Origin: Burkholderia sp. NRF60-BP8
GTDB lineage: Bacteria > Pseudomonadota > Gammaproteobacteria > Burkholderiales > Burkholderiaceae
Length of the DNA stretch: 64,000 nucleotides
Assembly: GCF_001522585.2 (NCBI RefSeq)
Contig: NZ_CP013373.1
Span: 1,364,001-1,428,000, forward strand
Reading direction: 5' to 3'
The notes under the pieces were generated by a model. That model saw only the letters and a program-made list of their open reading frames with translations. It was not told the origin of the DNA and did no database searches. Both the position numbers and the translations under genes were made by a program. Position 1 is the stretch's first letter, and every line of letters starts with the position of its first letter. Positions 7,381 to 15,956 of this stretch are shown piece by piece.

Positions 7381-9258
7381 CTATATGAGCGGTTGTGTCC
7401 CAGGGCGTGGTGCGCACCGCAAAAGCTCCGTGCCGCTCTCTGCCGATAACACGACGAGTTGAACGTAGCTGTTCGACTGAGCGTACAGGCCGAAGAACCG
7501 GTCCATGACGGCCGAGAACCGATGCAGGCTGACATCTCGTGTCGCAGCCTCGGAGAGCGCAAGCAGGATCTCCACACCGCGAACAAATGACGGGAACTGG
7601 TTGTCGAGAGACATCCACCTGATCGCCGGTTTGTAGTCGATGGATACGATTGCGTCGATACAACGTTGGGCAACCACGCTGGAGCGCGGAGCATGGAAAC
7701 GGAGAAACGCCTTCAGCGCGGGTAGTCCGGTTCGCGTCAGGTCGAGCGGATGCGGTGCCAGTGCCGACAGTACGCGCCAAAGTGCACCGCCGCGCGGCAA
7801 GGCAGCCGGCAAGGTGGGGCGCGAGAGCAGCGTGATCGGGCACGCCAATGCCGAACCCTCGTACAGAAGATCGCTATCCGGGGCACCGATCGGCAACCGG
7901 GACGGCATGGCTCCGTTGGTTGCCAGTACATCGACATCGACCTGAGGGTGTCGCGGATGAGTAGATTGACCCTTCAAGTCGACCAACACCAGTTGCAATT
8001 CCGCCAGCGGTCCGTCCGGCATGGCTTCCGGATCTCGGTAGGCCAGCCAATAGATGGCGGACGAATCCGTGGGCCGCGCGTGACTGAATGCACGATACGG
8101 CCACACATGCGTGCGCGGTGCCGCGTGTGAAGCGATGGCGGCCTTGTCTTCGTCCGACTTCGTGCGCTCGCCCAGATACACGGCTTCAACCGAATAGATG
8201 CTCAGCGGAATGCCGGTTGCCATAGGGATCGGCGTGATCGGATATGCGACATCACTACTGGTTAGCTGGATAGGTGTTGCCGCGCGTTCGAACAGGTTGA
8301 CGACCGGCGTGCAAAACAATCGGAACGTGCTGATGTTCAGCGTCGCCAGGATCTGAGCGGCCCCGGAATCATGGGCGGTGCCTTGCACGGCGATGTGAAG
8401 CGTCAATCGTCGAGCTGCTTCGGCGCGCGCGGCGCGACGCATTCGACCCAGGTCGATGTCCACGAAATCGAATTTCTCGGGGAAGGCAAAATACTCGATC
8501 AGATGCCGGAACGATTGTGCGCTCGTGTCGTCTTCGTTCGGTAACAATCGCTCGCCATCGGCAAAGCCGGCCGGCTCAATGGGGACTTTCGACAAGCGGG
8601 TCCAGCGTCCGCTTTCGTCCACCTCCACGTAGGCGGCCGATGCGCGAAGCAACAGCGTATCGGAAAGCGCGGCGACGAGCGGCCGCTCTCCGGACAAATG
8701 TACCCGCACCGGGGCGGACGGAATGGCGTCGTCGAATGCTTGCGGCGCGGACTCGCTCGTAAAGGTAATCGAAACGATCCCCGTCACTTCTGCCGGGATG
8801 CGCGCCGCTGCTGGCGCAAGCGTCGCTGGCGAATAGCGTGCCGAGTGAATACGCAATGGCGACAACGTGACGTCGTAGACGGTACGGAAGCGGCACGGTG
8901 CAGCATTGGCGTCCAGCATCGTGCCCCGGGCTATCGTCAGCGGTTCGGTAAGCTGACCGAACAGAACAGATGGGTCGAACGACGCAATCGCGCATGACGG
9001 GACCGTGCGCAGATACTGCGGATAGGCAATTTCGAGAAGTGCCTCGGTGAATTGCGGGTAGTCGTCATCGAGCTTCGCATCGACACGAGCGGCTAGCAGC
9101 GCGAACGTCTGAGTCATTCGGTCGACGTGCGGATCTTCGACGTGGCCGCCGGACATGCCCAGGCGTGCTGCAATCTTCGGAAAGCGTCGAGCAAAGTCCG
9201 CCAGACTGCGTGCAAGCAGTCCGATTTCACGTTCGTAATGTGACAGCAGGTGGTCCAT
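7381..9258 (-). CDS. tssF: orphan type VI baseplate protein TssF
   Basis: The 625-residue protein begins MDHLLSHYEREIGLLARSLADF, then FPKIAARLG, EDPHVDRMTQ and LDDDYPQFTEALLEIAYPQYL, the canonical TssF (VasA/ImpG) N-terminus. It runs to the conserved C-terminal RFFGLYAQSNSYVQLVVLS and PGTQPLI, so it is full length. TssF is a wedge subunit of the T6SS baseplate and normally sits beside tssE and tssG. Here it stands alone, divergent from vgrG across a 140-base promoter region. The ORF could begin 19 residues earlier (9315), but homologues start at MDHLL. Its role could be to adapt the baseplate to this VgrG; this is speculation. Confidence 0.9.
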   Translation of the reverse strand: MDHLLSHYEREIGLLARSLADFARRFPKIAARLGMSGGHVEDPHVDRMTQTFALLAARVDAKLDDDYPQFTEALLEIAYPQYLRTVPSCAIASFDPSVLFGQLTEPLTIARGTMLDANAAPCRFRTVYDVTLSPLRIHSARYSPATLAPAAARIPAEVTGIVSITFTSESAPQAFDDAIPSAPVRVHLSGERPLVAALSDTLLLRASAAYVEVDESGRWTRLSKVPIEPAGFADGERLLPNEDDTSAQSFRHLIEYFAFPEKFDFVDIDLGRMRRAARAEAARRLTLHIAVQGTAHDSGAAQILATLNISTFRLFCTPVVNLFERAATPIQLTSSDVAYPITPIPMATGIPLSIYSVEAVYLGERTKSDEDKAAIASHAAPRTHVWPYRAFSHARPTDSSAIYWLAYRDPEAMPDGPLAELQLVLVDLKGQSTHPRHPQVDVDVLATNGAMPSRLPIGAPDSDLLYEGSALACPITLLSRPTLPAALPRGGALWRVLSALAPHPLDLTRTGLPALKAFLRFHAPRSSVVAQRCIDAIVSIDYKPAIRWMSLDNQFPSFVRGVEILLALSEAATRDVSLHRFSAVMDRFFGLYAQSNSYVQLVVLSAESGTELLRCAPRPGTQPLI

Positions 9259-9399
9259 TCGCCGCAAATATACAAAATTCGCGAAAATCCGTCCCCGTTT
9301 TTCCGGAGCCGACATCTAGTCAAAATGATGCGAGGACATATTAAAATGGCCGCGCCGACAAAAAGCTGCCCCCTCCGCTGAGAGATTCCGAGGCTACAT

Positions 9400-11511
9400 A
9401 TGCAAATGTCCGAAATTGCGAGCTTCTTCCAGCTCCAGAGCAATCGCCTGTTTACGATTGAAACGCCTTTGAAAGGTCGATCGGATTTGGTACTCGTCGA
9501 TTTCCATTGTACCGAGGGGTTATCTCAGAATTTCGAGATGCATGTCCGGCTCGCGTCGCAAGACAAGAATATCGAGCTGAAGAAGCTGATCGGCCAGCCC
9601 GTGACAATTACGTTACAGCTCACCGACGCGCTCGCCAGTTCCGAAGAACGCTACTTCCACGGATACGTCGCGGCGTTTTCGCATCTGGATACCGATGGCG
9701 GTTTTGCGATGTACAGCGCAACGATCCTGCCGTGGCTTTGGATGCTCTCTCGCCGGCAGGATATTCGGATCTTTCAGGAAGAGAATACAGAGGCGATTCT
9801 CTCGCGCGTGTTTCGCGAGTACGGCAAGCTCGCGTCGTTCGAGTTCCGGCTATCGAAGGGAACGCAGAATCGCAGCTATTGCACGCAGTACAGGGAAACC
9901 GATCTAGCCTTTGTCGAACGGCTGATGCGAGAGGATGGCCTGTTCTATTACTTCGAGCATGCGAAGGATGGGCACAAGCTGATCATCGCCGATAACTCGG
10001 TGACCGCGAAGCCGATCGACGGGCGCAGTCCATCGCTGCAATACAACCAGGGCGAGGCGATGGACAATCTGGCCGTCGTCACGTCGTTTCAAGCGCAGCG
10101 TCAGCTTGCACCGGACACGGTCGGACTGAAAACTTTCGACTACAAAATTCCCCATGCCCGGCGATTCGTGTCGGGTGGCACGGAAGTCAATCAAGGCGAC
10201 GTACCGTCCTACGAGATCTACGACTACCTCGGCGAGCATGGTTTCGCTGACAGCGATCGAGGTGAAGAGCTCGCGCGCTTCCGAACGGAAGCGCTGGCTG
10301 CACACAGCAAGACGTTCGTCGGGGTGACGACGGGGCGGCGGATGATGCCGTGCCGATACTTCGAACTGGACGACCACTACGATCACGCCAGCACCAAACA
10401 GGAAGACCGGCAATTCCTGTTGTTGACTGTCTCGCACACTGGCACGAACAACTATGAGCCTGGTGAAGCGACTTCGGCGTACTCATGCAGCTTCACCTGC
10501 ATTCGCAAGAAGATTCCGTACCGTCCGGCGTTCGAGGGCGAGCGCCCGATGATCGTGGGGCCGCAGACGGCGATCGTCGTAGGTCCGAAAGGCGAGGAGA
10601 TTTATACGGATAGCCTCGGCCGGGTGAAGGTGCAGTTCCACTGGGATCGTCTCGGCAAACGCGACCAAGGGAGCTCCTGCTGGGTGCGCGTGAGCCAGCC
10701 GTGGGCGGGTAGCGGTTTCGGGATGATTCAGATCCCGCGAATCGGGGATGAAGTGGTCGTGAGTTTCCTGGATGGAAATCCGGACCGTCCCCTCGTGACG
10801 TCGCGCGTTTACAACTCGCAGAACATGCCGCCGTGGGCGTTGCCAGCCAACGCGACACAGAGCGGGATTCTGACGCGCTCGACCAAGACCGGCAACGTCA
10901 ACACGGCCAATGCGATCCGCTTCGAGGACAAGAAGGGCGAGGAAGAGGTCTGGCTTCACGCCGAGAAGGATCAGCGCATCGAGGTCGAGCACGATGAGTC
11001 GCATTGGGTAGGTAACGACCGTACCAAGAACATCGATCACGATGAGACGGTGCACGTTGGCCACGATCGCACGGAAACGGTCGACAACAACGAGACGATT
11101 CACGTTGGCGTGGATCGCACCGAGACCGTTGGCAACAACGAGACGCTGACGGTCGGCGGCAACCGGAACGAGACGATCGAGGGGATGGAGAATCTTCTGA
11201 TTGCACTGACGTCCACGGAGACGGTAGGGCTTGCGAAAGCACTGACCGTGGGCGGTGCGTATACGGTGACGGTAGCAGGCGCAATCAATACTGCGGCCGG
11301 CCTTGCCAGTGCTGAGGAAGTCGGTCTGTCGAAAACCACGGTGGTGGGCAAGACCTACACGGTTACTGCAGGCGATCGCATTGAGCTGCGAACCGGTAAA
11401 GCGTCGATCGTTTTGGAAAGCAGCGGTCACATCACGATTAGCGGGACGAGCATTGACATTCTCGGTTCCGACGCGGTGACGGTTGATGGAAAGACCGTCG
11501 ATCTGAACTGA
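9400..11511 (+). CDS. vgrG: type VI secretion spike protein VgrG
   Basis: The 703-residue protein has the gp27-like N-terminal half (TIETPLKG ... YFHGYVAAFSHLDTDGG ... RQDIRIFQEENTEAILSRVF ... REDGLFYYFEH), the OB-fold gp5-like core (GEEIYTDSLGRVKVQFHWDR ... SSCWVRVSQPWAGSGFG ... PRIGDEVVVSFLDGNPDRP) and a C-terminal beta-helix made of repeated HVGxDRTETV/NNET units. There is no extra C-terminal effector domain, so cargo must be bound non-covalently; the DUF2169 adaptor and DUF4150 effector directly downstream fit that. VgrG trimers cap the Hcp tube and pierce the target cell. The ATG at 9400 has CGAGG seven bases upstream. Confidence 0.95.
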   Translation: MQMSEIASFFQLQSNRLFTIETPLKGRSDLVLVDFHCTEGLSQNFEMHVRLASQDKNIELKKLIGQPVTITLQLTDALASSEERYFHGYVAAFSHLDTDGGFAMYSATILPWLWMLSRRQDIRIFQEENTEAILSRVFREYGKLASFEFRLSKGTQNRSYCTQYRETDLAFVERLMREDGLFYYFEHAKDGHKLIIADNSVTAKPIDGRSPSLQYNQGEAMDNLAVVTSFQAQRQLAPDTVGLKTFDYKIPHARRFVSGGTEVNQGDVPSYEIYDYLGEHGFADSDRGEELARFRTEALAAHSKTFVGVTTGRRMMPCRYFELDDHYDHASTKQEDRQFLLLTVSHTGTNNYEPGEATSAYSCSFTCIRKKIPYRPAFEGERPMIVGPQTAIVVGPKGEEIYTDSLGRVKVQFHWDRLGKRDQGSSCWVRVSQPWAGSGFGMIQIPRIGDEVVVSFLDGNPDRPLVTSRVYNSQNMPPWALPANATQSGILTRSTKTGNVNTANAIRFEDKKGEEEVWLHAEKDQRIEVEHDESHWVGNDRTKNIDHDETVHVGHDRTETVDNNETIHVGVDRTETVGNNETLTVGGNRNETIEGMENLLIALTSTETVGLAKALTVGGAYTVTVAGAINTAAGLASAEEVGLSKTTVVGKTYTVTAGDRIELRTGKASIVLESSGHITISGTSIDILGSDAVTVDGKTVDLN

Positions 11512-11522
11512 GCGCGACAGTG

Positions 11523-12815
11523 ATGGAATTCCGCAACCTTACGCCGCTGCATGCGATGTCGTTTAGTGCCGTCGACGTGCCGGGAAACGAAATCCACGTG
11601 GTGGCGCTCAAGGCGGCGTATCGGCTTGAGCCGGCGCAGTCGCTCGACGCCGATGGCGATACGCATCGTTGCGTGCTGCTGACCGGCGACAATGCCGTCC
11701 CGTTGGCAATGGCAGACGAATACGAAGGCGAAACGGGTAAGAGCAGTGTGAAATGGGAAAGCGATCTCGCACCGTTCAAACCAAAGTGTGATGTCCTTGT
11801 TCGTGCGACGGCACACGCCCCGCATGGCACGCCTGCGGCTTCGTGGCCCGCTCGCGTTCGGGTCTTCGATGCTGGCACGATGGTCATCGACAAAGGACTG
11901 CGCGTAACGGGGCCGCGCTCGTTTACGAAGGGCTGGCGCGGGTGGAAGCTCGGTGAACCTGAACCGACACGAGCAGTTCCGGTGCGCTGGGAGCAGGCAT
12001 ACGGCGGCACGAGCCGCGTCGCCCTTGCGCAGAGCGCAAAGGGGGCGAGCACGGATCTTGAGCTGAACGAAGTTTGCTTCACCAACCCGCTGGGCCGGGG
12101 ATGGGTGGAGAAGCGTTTCCTCGATCGGGCGACCCATAAGTCGGTCGTCGCTTCGTTGTGTGCATCATCGATTCCAGGACCATTGCCCAAGATTGCCGAA
12201 ATTCCGGCGCCGCAGATAGAAGCATGGGACATTCCGATAACCAGTCTCGACGTCGCCGAGCACTCCGCTTCGGGGCTGGATGCCAAGCAGATGAAAGAGG
12301 TCGTAGCCCGCTATGCGACGACGCCTGTCGGATTGGGTGTTGTCGGTCGCGCCTGGACACCCCGTTTGCAGTTTGCCGGGACTTACGACGAGACCTGGCA
12401 TAAGACAAGATGGCCGTACCATCCGGTGGATCACGACTTCCACTATTGGAATGGTGCGCCGGCAGATCAGCAGATCGAATGGCCTGCGCCGGGGCTCGCC
12501 TTCGAGCTTGCCAATCTCGCGCCGCCGGAGCACACGCTTGCAGGCTTTTTGCGTGCGAGGCTTCCGGGGCATCGCGCCCTTGTGGCGCTTCGCTTCAAGA
12601 GCGGTGAAATCGTGCCACTCGAGATGAAGCTCGACACACTTTTCATCGATACCGAGGAAATGCGCGTATCGGCTACATGGCGGGCGGTTTTTCCGTTGCA
12701 GCCGGCGGTGCGCGTGTGCGAGGCACGTTTCGAACTCGATCGGCATGCGCCTCTGCTGCGAATGGCTGTCCCGAAAACAACCAGCGAATCGGAGGACGCG
12801 TGGCAGACAACGTAA
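11523..12815 (+). CDS. DUF2169-domain T6SS effector adaptor
   Basis: The 430-residue protein opens with the DUF2169 signature (EFRNLTPLHAMSF ... EIHVVALKAAYRL ... VKWESDLAPFKPKCDVLV) and ends in an immunoglobulin-like beta-rich tail. In Agrobacterium tumefaciens a DUF2169 protein (Atu3641) loads the nuclease Tde2 onto VgrG2, so the natural reading is an adaptor that hands the DUF4150 effector to the VgrG encoded just upstream. Only about ten bases separate it from vgrG, and its stop overlaps the effector gene, so all three are co-translated. A GTG at 11520 is an alternative start one codon earlier. Confidence 0.85.
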   Translation: MEFRNLTPLHAMSFSAVDVPGNEIHVVALKAAYRLEPAQSLDADGDTHRCVLLTGDNAVPLAMADEYEGETGKSSVKWESDLAPFKPKCDVLVRATAHAPHGTPAASWPARVRVFDAGTMVIDKGLRVTGPRSFTKGWRGWKLGEPEPTRAVPVRWEQAYGGTSRVALAQSAKGASTDLELNEVCFTNPLGRGWVEKRFLDRATHKSVVASLCASSIPGPLPKIAEIPAPQIEAWDIPITSLDVAEHSASGLDAKQMKEVVARYATTPVGLGVVGRAWTPRLQFAGTYDETWHKTRWPYHPVDHDFHYWNGAPADQQIEWPAPGLAFELANLAPPEHTLAGFLRARLPGHRALVALRFKSGEIVPLEMKLDTLFIDTEEMRVSATWRAVFPLQPAVRVCEARFELDRHAPLLRMAVPKTTSESEDAWQTT

Positions 12816-13990
12816 TGGCCCGCAAGGATGGCCAGTGGACCATCGTGTCGATGATGCCCGACGTATGCAAAACCCCGATGGGGAGTAGCACGCCGCCCGT
12901 ACCTTATCCTGTCACGGCGAGCCTCGGCGACAGTCAGATGACATCGAAGACGGTCTTTGCGAACGGGAATCCGATCGTGCGGTTCGACTCGAGTTTCGCG
13001 CCCGATACGATCGGCGATCAGGCCGGTGTGGCACATGGAGTCGAAAGCGGAACCGTTGGCGCCAAGTGCTGGCCGATCGACCATAGCAAGACCGTCCGGG
13101 TTGAGAGCAAGATGGTCGTGCGTCACAGCGATCAGTTCTGGATGAACGGCAATTACGTCGGGAAGGAAGCAAAGGCTGCCCGTTGGCGAGGTCGGAAGGC
13201 CCAGATTGCCGAGGCACGGCAGAAAGCTGCTTCGATGCCGCCGGGACCGGAGCGGAGCAAACTCGAAGCGGCGGCAAATCGCTTTGAGCAAAACAATACG
13301 GCCGTCGAAAAGGCGCGCTTGGCCGAGAACGTTTACCACCCGGGGCAGGCGGCGCCAGAGGGATGGACGAATGTCAGCGGCGACCCTGCGAAATTGGCTC
13401 AGTTCAAGTTGAAGCCCAACGATTTTTCGATACCGGGGACAAATTTTCGTGCACAGGTCTACGAGCCCGATCCTGCGGTTTTCGGAAACGATTTCAAGAC
13501 GCAGGTGGTTTTTCAGGGCACAGACAAGTACAAGTGGTCCGACTGGGCCAATAACATCGCTCAAGGGGCCAATAAGAACTCGGCCTATTACGATCGTGCA
13601 GTCAAGATCGGGCGAGCCCTTGAGAAGAGCGGAACCGATGTAGATATTGTGGGGCATTCGCTCGGTGGCGGCATGGGTTCTGCCGCATCGCGCGCAAGTG
13701 GCTTGGCAGCGACCACGTTCAACGCAGCGGGTCTCAATCCGGCGACGGTAGCGCGCTATGGCGGGACACCGGTGGCGTCCGATATTCAGGCGTACCGCGT
13801 GGAAGGCGAGATCCTGACGAAGGTTCAGGAAGGCAGTCACGGCATGATGCCTACAGCTGTAGGCACGCCGCACATCCTTCCGGGAACGGGTGGTGCGGTC
13901 GCACGCCATGGCATGAATCAGGTCATCGATGGCATCGAAGCACAAAAAACAGCCGATCAGGCGACGATCGTTCAGGAGACGCGTCCTTGA
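12800..13990 (+). CDS. DUF4150 (PAAR-like)-lipase T6SS effector
   Basis: From GTG 12800 the protein is 396 residues. Residues 1-118 are a DUF4150/PAAR-like domain (ADNVMARKDGQW, CKTPMGSSTPPVPYP, GTVGAKCWP, RHSDQFWMNGN) that should sharpen the VgrG tip. A charged helical linker spans about 122-172. The C-terminal domain has an alpha/beta-hydrolase nucleophile elbow GHSLGG with Ser287, with Asp328 and His370 as candidate triad partners, as in class 3 or Mbeg1-like lipases. It is therefore a tip-delivered membrane phospholipase candidate. GGAGGA lies just upstream and the gene overlaps the DUF2169 stop; an ATG at 12815 (TAATG) is an alternative start. Confidence 0.85.
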   Translation: MADNVMARKDGQWTIVSMMPDVCKTPMGSSTPPVPYPVTASLGDSQMTSKTVFANGNPIVRFDSSFAPDTIGDQAGVAHGVESGTVGAKCWPIDHSKTVRVESKMVVRHSDQFWMNGNYVGKEAKAARWRGRKAQIAEARQKAASMPPGPERSKLEAAANRFEQNNTAVEKARLAENVYHPGQAAPEGWTNVSGDPAKLAQFKLKPNDFSIPGTNFRAQVYEPDPAVFGNDFKTQVVFQGTDKYKWSDWANNIAQGANKNSAYYDRAVKIGRALEKSGTDVDIVGHSLGGGMGSAASRASGLAATTFNAAGLNPATVARYGGTPVASDIQAYRVEGEILTKVQEGSHGMMPTAVGTPHILPGTGGAVARHGMNQVIDGIEAQKTADQATIVQETRP

Positions 13991-14898
13991 GGACCAATAC
14001 GACAACTTCGCTGGCCCGAAGCGTGAGGTACACGGCGCGGTGGCGGTGGATGGCTCTAGCCGCTGTCTCTGCACTAACAATCATCGTAAGTGGATGCAAT
14101 ATGAGCGCGAACTCACCCAGCAAGTATTTTGACGGCAGCTATCTGTCTGCTGCCAAGGCGATCAGCGATGGCGACGTTGCTCAACTGAAATCGGCGTTGC
14201 CCGGGATCGACGTGAACAAGCCCGGGCGACAAGAGATGACGTTGCTTTGGTTTGCCATCTCGACCAAGAATTTCCCCGCGATTAGCGAACTGATCGCGCA
14301 TGGCTCAAAGCCGGACGCTCAAATTGTGGAGGGGCTGGGCAGCGCGATGTACTTCGCGATCACCAATGAAGACACTCGCTACCTGAAGGCCATGCTCGAT
14401 GGGGGCTTGTCGCCGGATACGGTCGATAGCGATGGCACGAGTCTGTTGCAGCGGGCGATGGAAGGCAACGGCGCGATGGAGCGAGTAAAGCTGCTAGTCG
14501 AACATCACGCAAACATCAATCATCGCGACAGCATCGGCGGGACCGCACTGGATTCGGCGCTCGACGTCGCCAAGCCGGACATTGCGATTTTTCTCGTTGA
14601 GCATGGTGCCGATGTCAACGCCCATACGACGAACGGCGTGAGCGTGGCCTACTCCGTGCAGAAAGACATCGACGCACTGCAACCGGAGGCCAAGCAGGCC
14701 ACGGTCACCGACATCTCGTTGGATAAGGATGGGCAACCGGTCAGAACGACACAGACGCCTCCCGCACCAGGGTTGTCGCCCGAGGGCAAGGAGCGCCTGG
14801 AAAAATTCGAGCGTCTGCGCGCGCTGATGATTGCGAAAGGGGCGAAGTTTCCGCCCGACCCGCCGGCAAAGGTTCGAGAACAGATGAGCCAAAAATAA
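13987..14898 (+). CDS. ankyrin-repeat lipoprotein, probable immunity to the lipase
   Basis: The 303-residue frame starts at a TTG that overlaps the effector stop (TTGA). A second start, ATG at 14050, gives MALAAVSALTIIVSGC, a lipoprotein signal with a VSGC lipobox. After it come ankyrin-type helical repeats (AKAISDGDVAQLKSAL ... GIDVNKPG ... EHHANINHRDSIGGTALDSAL ... LVEHGADVNAHTTNG). A periplasmic, membrane-anchored ankyrin protein right after a lipase effector is the expected form of an immunity protein that blocks the toxin in the periplasm. That role is inferred from position and localisation, not from a recognised immunity family. Confidence 0.7.
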   Translation: MRTNTTTSLARSVRYTARWRWMALAAVSALTIIVSGCNMSANSPSKYFDGSYLSAAKAISDGDVAQLKSALPGIDVNKPGRQEMTLLWFAISTKNFPAISELIAHGSKPDAQIVEGLGSAMYFAITNEDTRYLKAMLDGGLSPDTVDSDGTSLLQRAMEGNGAMERVKLLVEHHANINHRDSIGGTALDSALDVAKPDIAIFLVEHGADVNAHTTNGVSVAYSVQKDIDALQPEAKQATVTDISLDKDGQPVRTTQTPPAPGLSPEGKERLEKFERLRALMIAKGAKFPPDPPAKVREQMSQK

Positions 14899-14913
14899 GG
14901 CGCGGGGCATATC

Positions 14914-15945
14914 GTGAGCGATCAAGGGAACACCGTCGGTAGGCTCTACGGACAAACGGCCATGTCGCGTGTTGCTGCGTCGGCGGCCAATCCACCTGTC
15001 GTGGCTGAAACAGCGGCGGAAGCGGGATGGTTCAGTCAGGCAGTAGGATACGTTCACACCGGATTGGATGTCCTTGGGGCCATCCCGGAAGTTGGCGCCA
15101 TATTCGACGGTGCGAACGGTTTGATTTACGCGGCCGAAGGCAACACGGCGGAGGCGGCTATTTCCGGTGGCTCAGTCATTGCGGACCTTGTGCCCGGCTT
15201 AGGCACGGCCGGAAAAGCTGTCAAGTACGGGGCAAAGGGCGTGGCAAAGCTGGGGGCCAAGGAAGCTGCGGAGCAACTAGCGAAGCAAGAAGCGAAAGTA
15301 CTCGCCGAGAAAGAGGCCAAGCAATTGGCAGAGCAGGAAGCTAAACAGGCCGCAGAGCAAGCTGCTAAAAAGGCCGAGAAGGAAGCCGCGGAGAAGGCGG
15401 AGAAGGAAGCCGCTTCGAATGGCGGAAAAGACGGCGGTAAGATCAAGGGTAAGGGCCGCTGCAATCTTCGTCCCTACCAGCCAGATACCTGCAAAGCGGA
15501 AGGAAAGACCGGACACCATGTCGTGGCAGACCGAGCTTTTCGCTTACCGGGGGCGCGCAGAGGATCTGAGCGTCGTCAGATTCCTGGAGGCATTTCAGAA
15601 GGCGACGGTTTGGTGATCTGTTTAGAGGGCAAGGATCGTACACCGACAACCGAGCATGGTAAGGCGCACGCATTGTACGATGCAGCGGAGTTGGCATTGG
15701 GCTTGAAGGGCAATCCGCCGGGTACGACTGAACTCTGGAAGCTAGAGGCGGCAGGAGCAGCGTCGGTCGCAGCGGTAACAAAATGTAATCCAGCTTTAAT
15801 TATGGCTGAGCTTCGGGCGTACCATCAATTGAAAGGCATGGGGCCAGACTTCAAGGTCCGTGCCGATCCGACGGGGGGCTTAACTAAGGGTATGGAATTG
15901 AAGGATTTTGCCGAGCAGATGAAGACTGGGGCAGGCGACTTCTGA
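14914..15945 (+). CDS. polymorphic toxin with GHH-type nuclease domain
   Basis: The 343-residue protein starts at GTG 14914. Residues 46-103 are a hydrophobic pretoxin segment (HTGLDVLGAIPEVG ... IADLVPGLGTAGKAV) of the kind found before C-terminal toxin domains. Residues 112-170 are an Ala/Glu/Lys heptad-rich linker. The toxin domain, about 180-343, carries a Cys pair (C183, C193), a TGHHVV motif (G200-H201-H202) and EHGKAH (E247, H248, H252), which fits the HNH/endonuclease VII superfamily with a GHH signature. Nuclease activity is inferred from these motifs. The gene follows the lipase/ankyrin pair by 15 bases and precedes a candidate immunity gene by 11. Confidence 0.7.
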   Translation: MSDQGNTVGRLYGQTAMSRVAASAANPPVVAETAAEAGWFSQAVGYVHTGLDVLGAIPEVGAIFDGANGLIYAAEGNTAEAAISGGSVIADLVPGLGTAGKAVKYGAKGVAKLGAKEAAEQLAKQEAKVLAEKEAKQLAEQEAKQAAEQAAKKAEKEAAEKAEKEAASNGGKDGGKIKGKGRCNLRPYQPDTCKAEGKTGHHVVADRAFRLPGARRGSERRQIPGGISEGDGLVICLEGKDRTPTTEHGKAHALYDAAELALGLKGNPPGTTELWKLEAAGAASVAAVTKCNPALIMAELRAYHQLKGMGPDFKVRADPTGGLTKGMELKDFAEQMKTGAGDF

Positions 15946-15956
15946 GGAAGATTTTT

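Noticed and set aside
11000..11340. CRISPR-like or DNA repeat array in vgrG
   Set aside because: The repetition is the protein-level HVGxDRTETV beta-helix motif of VgrG with variable codons, not a DNA repeat array.
13929..14132. Short ORF over the effector-ankyrin junction
   Set aside because: It overlaps two genes with much stronger evidence and has no motif.
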